A stretch of DNA of 5,455 bases, taken from Rhodobiaceae bacterium UBA6963. Its GTDB lineage: Bacteria > Pseudomonadota > Alphaproteobacteria > RS24. The DNA lies in NCBI GenBank assembly GCA_002450335.1, contig DJZB01000063.1, positions 70,834 to 76,288 on the forward strand, read 5' to 3'. This document shows, piece by piece, positions 1 to 5,455 of the stretch. The position numbers were made by a program, and so were the translations under genes. The notes below the pieces were generated by a model that worked only from the letters and a program-made list of their open reading frames with translations, had not been told where the DNA came from and did not search any database. How positions within the stretch are numbered: position 1 is the stretch's first letter; the number at the start of each line of letters is the position of its first letter.

Positions 1-48
1 AGGCTTCTTTGCTGCTGGTTTTTTTGCTGCTGGTTTCTTTGTGGCGGC
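1..48 (-). repeat. Lys-Lys-Pro-Ala-Ala coding repeat at the PntAA C-terminus
   Basis: Reading the minus strand, the last visible codons of pntAA encode AATKKPAAKKPAAKKP, a five-residue KKPAA unit in tandem that reaches the window edge. The DNA repeats with a 15-base period (plus strand: CTTTGCTGCTGGTTT-like units with T/C changes at synonymous positions). Such basic, Pro/Ala-rich tracts resemble histone H1-like tails and disordered linkers. The total repeat number is unknown because the window stops inside it. Confidence 0.8.
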
Positions 49-1185
49 CTTCGCTTGTGCAAAGCCGCTATGAACGATTGAGGATTTATGGGTCAATTGC
101 ACCCCTTGGATGATTTCATCGTTGCGATCAAAGACAGCTTTTTTGCCTTCTCTATCGAAAAACGCCTCAACGAAATTATACAAGTTACGCGCATAAAGTT
201 CTGTGGCATTCGCAGGTAAACGGCCTGGAACGTTATCATACCCGACAATTTTCACACCATTAGCAATTACGGTCTTACCCAATTTGGACAAGGGGCAATT
301 TCCACCTCGCTCAACAGCGAGGTCAACGATCACCGAGCCCGGGCTCATGCTGGCAACCATCTCTTTGGACACAAGCTCAGGGGCAGGTCTGCCGGGAATT
401 AGCGCTGTGCAGATAACAATATCCTGTTTCGCAATATGCTGGGCTACGAGTTCAGCCTGGCGCTTCTGGTAGTCCTCGCTCATTTCTTTTGCATAACCAC
501 CTTCTGTCTCACCTGACTCACCTTCATCAGCTTCAACCATAACAAAACTGGCACCAAGACTTTCAACTTGCTCACCCGCTGCTGCACGAACATCTGTCGC
601 ACTGACAACTGCTCCCAGTCGCTTGGCAGTCGCAATAGCCTGAAGGCCGGCAACACCAGCGCCCATAACAAAAACTTTAGCCGGTGCAATAGTTCCCGCA
701 GCAGTCATCATCATCGGTAGGGCACGACCAAATTCAGTTGTGGCATCGAGTACAGCCTTATAGCCTGCCAGATTGGATTGAGAAGACAACACATCCATAG
801 ATTGTGCGCGTGTAATTCGTGGCATGAGTTCCATAGACATGGTTTCAATACCGGCTTTGGCGAAACTATCCAAAGCTTTTTGATCATCATAAGGGTTAAG
901 CATAGCTATCAAAGTTGCACCCTTTTTAAAACTTTTAAGCCTGATAGGGGCAGGCGCGTTGACTGAAAGCACAATGTCGGAATCTTTCAAAAACGCTGCA
1001 GTTTTAGCAATCACCGCTCCCGCTTCCTCATAAGCTTTATTTGTAAAACCGGCTTTTTTACCTGCATCGGCTTCAATGGTGACGGCACACCCAAGTGCAA
1101 CGAATTTTTTCACTGTCTCGGGAGATGCGGCCGCCCGCGTCTCATTGGTTTTGCCGTCCTTGAGAACGGCCAATTTGGTTGACAT
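1..1185 (-). CDS. pntAA: NAD(P) transhydrogenase alpha subunit, part 1 (PntAA), C-terminus cut by window edge
   Basis: This is the NAD(H)-binding domain I of the proton-translocating transhydrogenase, which passes hydride between NADH and NADP+ at the inner membrane, driven by the proton gradient. The 395 visible codons have no stop. The start is ATG at 1185, with AGGAGT 8 bases upstream. Seen in the protein: the family N-terminus (LAVLKDGKTNETRAAASPETVKK), the segment QSMDVLSSQSNLAGYKAV, the Rossmann nucleotide loop GAGVAG at residues 175-180 followed by ATDVR at 196-200, EQVESLGA, and DLAVERGGNC at 288-297. Domain I normally ends near residue 370-385. Here it is followed by an Ala/Lys/Pro repeat tail (KKPAAKKPAAKKP) that continues off the window. 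Alphaproteobacteria usually split PntA into PntAA and PntAB; PntAB and PntB would be expected beyond position 1. It follows the oxidase subunit IV gene after 27 bases and is probably in one operon with it. Identification is firm; whether the tail ends soon or is a linker into PntAB cannot be seen. Confidence 0.96.
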   Translation of the reverse strand, partial: MSTKLAVLKDGKTNETRAAASPETVKKFVALGCAVTIEADAGKKAGFTNKAYEEAGAVIAKTAAFLKDSDIVLSVNAPAPIRLKSFKKGATLIAMLNPYDDQKALDSFAKAGIETMSMELMPRITRAQSMDVLSSQSNLAGYKAVLDATTEFGRALPMMMTAAGTIAPAKVFVMGAGVAGLQAIATAKRLGAVVSATDVRAAAGEQVESLGASFVMVEADEGESGETEGGYAKEMSEDYQKRQAELVAQHIAKQDIVICTALIPGRPAPELVSKEMVASMSPGSVIVDLAVERGGNCPLSKLGKTVIANGVKIVGYDNVPGRLPANATELYARNLYNFVEAFFDREGKKAVFDRNDEIIQGVQLTHKSSIVHSGFAQAKAATKKPAAKKPAAKKP

Positions 1186-1193
1186 TGCTAATT

Positions 1194-1199
1194 ACTCCT
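1194..1199 (-). promoter_or_regulatory. Ribosome binding site of pntAA
   Basis: AGGAGT on the minus strand, 8 bases before the ATG at 1185. It is a strong Shine-Dalgarno match and fixes the pntAA start. Confidence 0.8.
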
Positions 1200-1212
1200 G
1201 TTGGAAAACAGC

Positions 1213-1365
1213 CTAGAAATATACAAAAAATAGAAGAAAGCCGAGAATGGCTGTGACTGCTATGCTTCCCCACTTAATAAGACCTAGAAACAGATTATAT
1301 GTATTACCGTGTTCGGAGCTATCCATCTCCTCACCCCAGTCATCTGTGTCATGAGTATTTTCCAT
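1213..1365 (-). CDS. aa3-type cytochrome c oxidase subunit IV (small membrane subunit)
   Basis: A 50-residue protein, MENTHDTDDWGEE... to ...FLLFFVYF, ending in TAG. It has an acidic, His/Asp-rich N-terminal stretch (residues 1-20), a YNLFLGLIKWGS segment (23-34) and one hydrophobic helix (about 30-50) ending at the C-terminus. This matches the layout of the bacterial aa3 oxidase subunit IV family (COX4_pro_2), whose members are 40-70 residues with a conserved 'Tyr...Phe...Lys-Trp' entry into the single helix. The family's known role is as a small accessory subunit of the aa3 terminal oxidase in the inner membrane; its exact contribution is poorly defined. The start at 1365 is set by AAGGGGA 5 bases upstream. 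Its place just before pntAA is a recurring alphaproteobacterial arrangement and supports the call. The large oxidase subunits are not in this window. Confidence 0.85.
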   Translation of the reverse strand: MENTHDTDDWGEEMDSSEHGNTYNLFLGLIKWGSIAVTAILGFLLFFVYF

Positions 1366-1370
1366 TACAT

Positions 1371-1377
1371 TCCCCTT
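1371..1377 (-). promoter_or_regulatory. Ribosome binding site of oxidase subunit IV
   Basis: AAGGGGA on the minus strand, 5 bases before the ATG at 1365. A second ATG lies at 1370-1368, directly against the Shine-Dalgarno and followed at once by TAA (ATGTAATG). It is too close to the site to be the main start, so 1365 is preferred. Confidence 0.7.
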
Positions 1378-1387
1378 GATTTTTAGC

Positions 1388-1416
1388 TTTATATCAGGCC
1401 TGACATATGAATTAAA
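1388..1416 (-). promoter_or_regulatory. Possible promoter with 10-base palindrome for the subunit IV-pntAA operon
   Basis: On the minus strand, TTTAAT (1416-1411, 3 of 6 matches to the -35 consensus) and TATAAA (1393-1388, 5 of 6 to the -10) are separated by 17 bases. The spacer contains the perfect palindrome TCAGGCCTGA (1403-1394), next to the -10. This would give a leader of about 15 bases containing the ribosome binding site. The -35 is poor and the palindrome has no known owner, so both promoter and operator are guesses from the sequence. The palindrome, together with outer arms GCTTTA/TAAAGC (1386-1391 and 1413-1418), could also fold as a hairpin after the upstream gene, but no T-run follows on the minus strand, so I do not call a terminator. 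Confidence 0.3.
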
Positions 1417-1422
1417 GCCTGC

Positions 1423-2247
1423 TTATTGGTTTTCATTACAATTTTTAAAATTATTTTCAGTAGATGTACCGAAAAACTTTCTTTCCGCACATGCTTGGTC
1501 TGACTCGGCAGTTATTAGTGCATGTGCAAGGAAGGGAACCCAATATTCACAATCAACATCACGCATAAGACAGTCCTGTCTTAACTCTATTAAAGCATGA
1601 GGCAATCCATTTTCTGTCCCATGACGAAATAAGCAATCATTTTTGAGTCTACCTGAATAGGGTTGATTATTGCCGACTAATTTTTCACTTTTTGAGAGCG
1701 AGGTAAATAAGTGTTTTGCCAGCCTGTCGTCCTTATCCCACAACACAGCCGACGACCAAGGTCTATCTTCACCTTTAAAATTAGGCGTGAATGAGTGCAC
1801 AGAAAGAATGATTGGTACAAGACCATTACACAGTGATTTATCCAGAGCAGAAGCAACAGCAAGATGATAAGGCGCGTAAAACTTGTCTACCCTCTCTTGC
1901 CATTCAGACTTATTATTGTGTCGATCCACATCCAAATTACCGGGGATAATACTCCCGTCAGAAAGTTTCATAATCAGTGTCGGGTCATCCAATCCACGAT
2001 TAGGGTCAATAAGTAATCTTGAAAAACCGCTTAAAATGGCGGGACACCCCAAAGTATCTGCAAGATACCGTGTCACCTCAGCCGCCCCTATATCCCATGC
2101 AACGTGGCGTTCCAATTCATGCGCTGGCAACCCTAGCTGTGCATAGTCATCCGGGATGGCGTTGCTGGCATGATCACAGATAAGCAGAAACCGTGATGTA
2201 TTGCCCTCATTAAGAATTTCATAGGGTGAAGTGTAAGGTTTGGGCAT
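1423..2247 (-). CDS. N-formylglutamate amidohydrolase family protein
   Basis: A 274-residue protein of the FGase family, a full-length member. The characterised family reaction is hydrolysis of N-formyl-L-glutamate to glutamate and formate, the last step of one histidine degradation route. Seen: the N-terminal motif CDHASNAIP (residues 24-32), HVAWDIGAAEV (48-58), SRLLIDPNRG (76-85), the strand with SVHSFTP (149-155), and IELRQD (220-225). The Asp/His of the first motif, His151 and Glu221 are the likely metal and catalytic positions by family analogy. There is no signal peptide, so it is probably cytoplasmic. The start ATG at 2247 shares its A with the stop codon of the upstream hydrolase (TAATG), and no strong Shine-Dalgarno is visible, so translation is probably coupled. 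No other hut genes are present, so a role in histidine degradation is not supported by context, and the true substrate may be another N-acyl amino acid. The C-terminal 25-30 residues are polar, Asn-rich and look unstructured. Confidence 0.9.
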   Translation of the reverse strand: MPKPYTSPYEILNEGNTSRFLLICDHASNAIPDDYAQLGLPAHELERHVAWDIGAAEVTRYLADTLGCPAILSGFSRLLIDPNRGLDDPTLIMKLSDGSIIPGNLDVDRHNNKSEWQERVDKFYAPYHLAVASALDKSLCNGLVPIILSVHSFTPNFKGEDRPWSSAVLWDKDDRLAKHLFTSLSKSEKLVGNNQPYSGRLKNDCLFRHGTENGLPHALIELRQDCLMRDVDCEYWVPFLAHALITAESDQACAERKFFGTSTENNFKNCNENQ

Positions 2248-3260
2248 TATTGTCTTTTTTCAAATTTTGTGTCCAAAAATTCTGTCTTACCTGGTGTTAA
2301 AGCCTCACCTTTTGACATACGGCCAATTTTTTCTGCCAATATTTGTGTTTGGGTATGATGCGGCATATGCCCTGCACCTTTGAACAGCATATATTCTGAT
2401 CCGGCAACCTCATTATGGAGGCGCTCAGACTGACTTTTAGAATGCACAATATAGTCCCTGTTACCCGCAACAATTAATAACGGTGTTTTAATATCATTAT
2501 ATTTCTCAGACATTGTCTTTAAATGCCGGCGCAAATTGAGGGAATAATATGAGTTATTTATTATCGTTGATGGCCGCAGGATAATCTCAGCCTGAGCACC
2601 CTTACGGTAATCACCTCGAGCAGCCTCAGGTTCAAAAATTGCTTTGATAGAAAGCGGGACATATAGCTGACCCATTTTATTTAAGAAAAGACGGGTGAAA
2701 ATATGATTGAACACAGGCGTTGTGAGCAATACATCATACCAGCCATAAGGACCTTTCCAGGGATAAGCAACCCCAGCAAGCGATACAGCACCCGAAATCT
2801 CGTTGCCGAACTGCTTTGCATAAGCAATTGCAACCGCGCCGCCCCAGCTGTGACCAACAATTATAGGCTTATCAAGCTTAAGTTTTTTCACCGCCATATG
2901 AATGGCCTCCGCTTGCTTCATCGGATTAGACATTTCAAGTGGAGAAAGTTTGGTTTTACTCCATCCTATTCCGGGGCGGTCAAACGCATATAAGTCGATG
3001 TCGTCAGGGAATGCGTCAAAAAAAGCCAGCTCCATGTCAGCAGATGAACCACTTGAACCATGTATCAAAACAACTGGCGCGTTTCCCTGATTTTCAATAT
3101 TTGCCACTTTTTTACGGGTTAAAAAATGGATTCTTGCTGTTTCAACATCAACAAAATCTCCCCTTGGAGGATATTTGCCCTCAATGCGTGACACCATGAG
3201 GAACTCATGGCTCACTAAAACCACAACTATGAATGTGAAAACTGCCAGCATACGAGACAT
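2247..3260 (-). CDS. Membrane-anchored alpha/beta hydrolase
   Basis: A 337-residue alpha/beta-hydrolase fold protein. Residues 4-23 form one hydrophobic helix without a clear cleavage site, so it is likely a signal anchor that places the enzyme on the periplasmic side. Then follow the oxyanion-loop motif LIHGSSGSS (65-73), the FDRPGIGWS segment (93-101), the nucleophile elbow GHSWGG with Ser138, a lid-like insertion rich in aromatic residues (about 165-245), GNRDYIV with the probable acid Asp269, and GAGHMPHH with the catalytic His298. The triad is complete. The substrate cannot be told; the family includes esterases, haloperoxidase-like enzymes and C-C hydrolases. Start choice: an in-frame GTG lies two codons earlier (3266), but the ATG at 3260 is preferred; neither has a good Shine-Dalgarno. 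The stop overlaps the start of the downstream amidohydrolase by one base, which ties the two enzymes into one transcript. The gap of 66 bases back to bL36 shows no clear terminator or promoter. Confidence 0.88.
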   Translation of the reverse strand: MSRMLAVFTFIVVVLVSHEFLMVSRIEGKYPPRGDFVDVETARIHFLTRKKVANIENQGNAPVVLIHGSSGSSADMELAFFDAFPDDIDLYAFDRPGIGWSKTKLSPLEMSNPMKQAEAIHMAVKKLKLDKPIIVGHSWGGAVAIAYAKQFGNEISGAVSLAGVAYPWKGPYGWYDVLLTTPVFNHIFTRLFLNKMGQLYVPLSIKAIFEPEAARGDYRKGAQAEIILRPSTIINNSYYSLNLRRHLKTMSEKYNDIKTPLLIVAGNRDYIVHSKSQSERLHNEVAGSEYMLFKGAGHMPHHTQTQILAEKIGRMSKGEALTPGKTEFLDTKFEKRQ

Positions 3261-3326
3261 AACCACTATTTAAATCAGAATTTCTCAGAAAAAAGGTTTC
3301 CAAGAAAAGTATGAGTTAAATTTAGT

Positions 3327-3452
3327 CTAGCCCTGACGTGCTTTGAAGCGTTTATTGACTTTGTTGATAACAAATAGACGACCACGGCGGCGAACGATTT
3401 GATTTTTCTGATGTCTATCGCGTAGCGATTTCAGAGAATTTTTGACTTTCAT
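3327..3452 (-). CDS. rpmJ: 50S ribosomal protein bL36, cysteine-free form
   Basis: A 41-residue very basic protein beginning MKVKNSLKSLRDRH and ending FKARQG, which is the unmistakable bL36 pattern, with the central VRRRGRLFVINK (residues 20-31). It is a component of the large ribosomal subunit, bound to 23S rRNA. Zinc-binding bL36 proteins carry three Cys and one His as a ribbon; this one has no cysteine at all and so is the C-minus type, as is usual in alphaproteobacteria and in the YkgO paralogues of enterics. Length fits the C-minus form (about 41 against 37-38 for the zinc form). Start ATG at 3452 with GGAG 9 bases upstream. It stands alone rather than in the spc ribosomal operon and appears to have its own promoter. 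I cannot tell whether a second, zinc-binding bL36 exists elsewhere in the genome. Confidence 0.97.
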   Translation of the reverse strand: MKVKNSLKSLRDRHQKNQIVRRRGRLFVINKVNKRFKARQG

Positions 3453-3461
3453 AGCCCCGTG

Positions 3462-3465
3462 CTCC
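3462..3465 (-). promoter_or_regulatory. Ribosome binding site of rpmJ
   Basis: GGAG on the minus strand, 9 bases before the ATG at 3452. It supports the start that gives the canonical MKVKNSLKS N-terminus. Confidence 0.6.
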
Positions 3466-3502
3466 AAGCCTTTAAAAAGACCATAATGGTTGGTAAGCGC
3501 GT

Positions 3503-3531
3503 TAATTAACCGACAGACCGGTATCTGTCAA
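3503..3531 (-). promoter_or_regulatory. Candidate rpmJ promoter with inverted repeat over the -35 box
   Basis: On the minus strand a perfect TTGACA (3531-3526) lies 17 bases before TAATTA (3508-3503), a weak -10. TTGACA is in the short gap between the MFS gene and rpmJ, about 75 bases before the rpmJ start. The -35 is part of an inverted repeat GACAGA-N6-TCTGTC (3529-3512), and the -10 region lies in a second palindrome, GTTAATTAAC (3510-3501). Repression by a dyad-binding protein would be compatible with this layout, but no known operator is recognised. The stem could also act at the RNA level at the end of the MFS transcript; it lacks a following T-run. Confidence 0.42.
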
Positions 3532-3555
3532 GCCATCCCAACTTCTTTAAATCTC

Positions 3556-4815
3556 TCAAATTATCGGCGTGTCTTGGGATAAAACTCGGTTCATATGACG
3601 AAAACCAGCACCACTGACCATAAAGAGCATGAAAGCAGACAAGACGAGGCCTAAAATATAAGGGGCAACGGGATCGACATAACTGTAAAGCGCCATGGCA
3701 GTTATTGGCACAAATATTATACCAATGGCTGCCGTGGCACCAATTAATCCAGCTACCGCGCCCTGCTCTTCTGGTTCAACAACCAGTGAAGCTCCCGCCG
3801 CTGTCCCTGTCCTGATAAGACCAAAGCCAAAGCCCGAAATCACCATGCTAACAACAAGCAAGGTTTTCGACATCGGTAACAGGAACATGCAAAAAGGAAT
3901 AACAAGCAGGATTGCTCCAGATATCAGCATGGTTCTTACTGAGGGATCGAGCTTTGGAATTACGACAAGCTGACTGAATAAAGTCATTATCGCCATCCCC
4001 ATCATTCCAACACCAACCAAGCTGGTGGTTTCTTGTGCATTAAGATGTAAAACATCTAAGACAAAAAAAGCAGAAATCTGCAACAGAATAGCCTGAACAA
4101 AGCTCGTTCCCGCTCCTATAAGCATCAAACCACTAATCCTTTTGTCGTTTAATCTTAGACGCGTTTCCGGAATATTCTCAAAAACCTCCGGCCGCCGCCT
4201 CTCGGTCAAAAAGATGAGAGTGGACATCAAGCCGAAGAACCCAATGAGAGCCAACAAGTAAAACGGTAGAAAAAGGCTATAAACCGCAAGCACAGCAGCA
4301 AATCCAGGGCCTAATATTGCCCCAAACCCAAAGGCCGCCCCAATAGCTGCAACTCCCTTTGACCGTTCAGACCGGCTGGTTCTATCCGCAATATAGGCTT
4401 GCGCTGCCACAGGGGTCCCGGAGCCGAAGACACCATAAATAGCGCGGCTCAAAACAAGCAAAATATAAAGTGTTACGACAGAAATCGCATTTTCAATTCC
4501 ATATTGAAGCAAATAACCAAAGCTTCCGGTCGAGAAAGAGAACGCCATCATCCCAATCATGATGACAGGCTTACGTCCGATATTGTCGCTGATGCGCCCC
4601 CAAACAGGGCTAAATATCGTCCAGCAAATTGCCGAAAGCGTAAACATCAACCCGACTTCCATCTCATTAAGACCCAGATTACGGGCAATCGGAGGTAAGA
4701 GGGCTGAAAAAAGCGTTTGTCCCATCCCAACAGCGACAATGCTGATGAAGAGAATCTTGATGCCTCTCTGTTTCTCTATATCAGATGTAATCTGGCTATT
4801 ATCTGTTTGGTTCAT
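3556..4815 (-). CDS. Major facilitator superfamily transporter, drug:H+ antiporter-like
   Basis: A 419-residue inner-membrane protein with about twelve hydrophobic segments, the normal MFS length. Motif A of the loop between helices 2 and 3 is present as GRISDNIGRK (residues 73-82). Helix 4 has an Arg-initiated motif B-like stretch (LSRAIYGVFGSG, 122-133), and helix 5 carries the antiporter motif C as a Gly-rich run ending in LGPG (159-171). Motif C is typical of proton-coupled exporters of the DHA1/TetA type, so export driven by the proton gradient is likely; the substrate is unknown. Start: ATG at 4815 is preferred to an in-frame TTG at 4824, since no Shine-Dalgarno supports the TTG. A weak GAG lies 4 bases before the ATG. 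It begins 28 bases after the end of gmd, so it may be read from the same transcript. No local regulator gene is seen. Drug resistance is a family-level guess, not a demonstrated role. Confidence 0.88.
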   Translation of the reverse strand: MNQTDNSQITSDIEKQRGIKILFISIVAVGMGQTLFSALLPPIARNLGLNEMEVGLMFTLSAICWTIFSPVWGRISDNIGRKPVIMIGMMAFSFSTGSFGYLLQYGIENAISVVTLYILLVLSRAIYGVFGSGTPVAAQAYIADRTSRSERSKGVAAIGAAFGFGAILGPGFAAVLAVYSLFLPFYLLALIGFFGLMSTLIFLTERRRPEVFENIPETRLRLNDKRISGLMLIGAGTSFVQAILLQISAFFVLDVLHLNAQETTSLVGVGMMGMAIMTLFSQLVVIPKLDPSVRTMLISGAILLVIPFCMFLLPMSKTLLVVSMVISGFGFGLIRTGTAAGASLVVEPEEQGAVAGLIGATAAIGIIFVPITAMALYSYVDPVAPYILGLVLSAFMLFMVSGAGFRHMNRVLSQDTPII

Positions 4816-4843
4816 TTTGCTCAAACGGTTAGAGGAAACGCAT

Positions 4844-5455
4844 TTACTTTTGTACCCGTTTTAAATCAGCGTCCACCATGTGCTCTATAAGTTCATCAAA
4901 GCTGACACGCGGTTCCCAGTTTAGTTTTTTTAAGGCCTTACTGAAATCACCAACCGTTTCATCGGGATCTATTGGTCTATAAAGGGAGGTATCGATATTT
5001 ACAAGCAATCTCCCTGATAATTTATCGTAGCCACAAGTCTCATGAGCCTCTCCTTCCCAGATAATATCATAGCCCAGCAGAGCTGCCGCCTTGGATGTAA
5101 AGGACTTAACGGAGTTAGATTTACCGGTGGCTATAACATAATCATCCGGATTATCTTGTTGAAGTATGGCCCACATGGCCTGCACATAATCCCCCGCATA
5201 GCCCCAATCACGCCTTGCATCAATATTTCCTAAAGAAAGAACGGTCTCAACCCCGCAGGAAATATTAGCCAGAGTATAGGTTATCTTTCGGGTAACAAAT
5301 TCAAGGCTCCTCATGGGACTTTCATGATTAAACATGATTCCAGCTGATGCATGAAGGCCATAAGCATTACGAAAATTGCCGACACCCAAATGAGCGGTCA
5401 ATTTCGACGCACCATAGGGGCTAATCGGTTGAAAAGGTGTTTGCTCATTTTGCGG
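4844..5455 (-). CDS. gmd: GDP-mannose 4,6-dehydratase, N-terminus cut by window edge
   Basis: The C-terminal 203 residues of an extended short-chain dehydrogenase; the full enzyme usually has 320-370 residues, so the NAD(P)-binding Rossmann motif lies outside. It converts GDP-mannose to GDP-4-keto-6-deoxymannose, the branch point to GDP-fucose, GDP-rhamnose, perosamine and colitose for surface polysaccharides, in the cytoplasm. Seen, numbered from the first visible residue: the Q.E.TPF.P.SPYGASK segment with the catalytic YxxxK at 14-18, then the GMD signature FNHESP (42-47), FVTRKIT, LGNIDARRDWGYAGDYVQAMW and the substrate-site end region YRPIDPDETVGD. The last block, LNWEPRVSFDELIEHMV, is the family C-terminus, so the stop at 4844 is natural. 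The sequence is rather divergent around the YxxxK (GASKLTAH where AVAKLYAY is common) but no key residue is missing. The partner reductase or epimerase is not in the window. The reading frame stays open to the edge. Confidence 0.94.
   Translation of the reverse strand, partial: PQNEQTPFQPISPYGASKLTAHLGVGNFRNAYGLHASAGIMFNHESPMRSLEFVTRKITYTLANISCGVETVLSLGNIDARRDWGYAGDYVQAMWAILQQDNPDDYVIATGKSNSVKSFTSKAAALLGYDIIWEGEAHETCGYDKLSGRLLVNIDTSLYRPIDPDETVGDFSKALKKLNWEPRVSFDELIEHMVDADLKRVQK

Noticed and set aside
203..472. Plus-strand open frame of 89 codons
   Set aside because: It lies wholly inside pntAA on the opposite strand, its product resembles no family I know, and pntAA has clear motifs in this stretch.
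1365..1370. Start-stop minimal ORF (ATGTAA) overlapping the subunit IV start
   Set aside because: The first ATG abuts the Shine-Dalgarno with no spacing, so it is unlikely to be used; the overlap looks incidental.
1386..1418. Hairpin after the amidohydrolase as a rho-independent terminator
   Set aside because: The minus strand past the stem reads A-rich, not T-rich, so the terminator signature is missing.
1883..2146. Plus-strand open frame of 87 codons inside the amidohydrolase gene
   Set aside because: It is an antisense shadow of a gene with a complete set of family motifs, and has no ribosome binding site or recognisable domain.
3261..3326. Terminator or promoter between rpmJ and the hydrolase
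   Set aside because: The stretch is A+T-rich with short TTCTGA repeats and T-runs, but I found no stable stem before a T-run and no convincing -35/-10 pair.
4559..4864. Plus-strand open frame of 101 codons opposite the MFS start
   Set aside because: It is antisense to the MFS N-terminal helices and motif A and runs into the gmd stop; the composition is that of a shadow frame.

Overview
All genes found in this window lie on the minus strand, so transcription runs from the high coordinates to the low ones. Everything points to an alphaproteobacterium. The base composition is moderate and somewhat A+T-leaning, judged by eye. The strongest taxonomic markers are a 50-residue aa3-type cytochrome c oxidase subunit IV placed directly before a split-type transhydrogenase alpha subunit (pntAA), and a bL36 ribosomal protein of the cysteine-free type. 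I cannot place it below class from this sequence.

Layout in transcription order. (1) 5455-4844: the C-terminal two thirds, approximately, of GDP-mannose 4,6-dehydratase (gmd), cut by the window edge. (2) 4815-3556: a 12-helix-type MFS exporter, 28 bases after gmd and possibly cotranscribed with it. (3) 3555-3453: a 103-base gap holding a candidate promoter with a dyad over its -35 box, leading into (4) 3452-3327: the 41-residue ribosomal protein bL36 (rpmJ). (5) 3260-2247: a membrane-anchored alpha/beta hydrolase whose stop codon overlaps the start of (6) 2247-1423: an N-formylglutamate amidohydrolase-family protein. (7) 1422-1366: a short gap with a possible promoter and a 10-base palindrome. 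(8) 1365-1213: cytochrome oxidase subunit IV. (9) 1185-1: pntAA, running off the left edge in a Lys/Pro/Ala-rich repeat tail.

Functionally the window mixes unrelated housekeeping: nucleotide-sugar synthesis (GDP-mannose to the 4-keto-6-deoxy intermediate), efflux, translation, two hydrolases that are probably translationally coupled, and a bioenergetic pair (terminal oxidase accessory subunit and proton-translocating transhydrogenase). There is no sign of mobile elements, CRISPR, tRNA or rRNA genes, and no gap without a gene exceeds about 105 bases. I see no evidence for a wholly new system. The points most worth a second look are the H1-like tail of PntAA, the dyad in the rpmJ promoter, and the coupled hydrolase pair.
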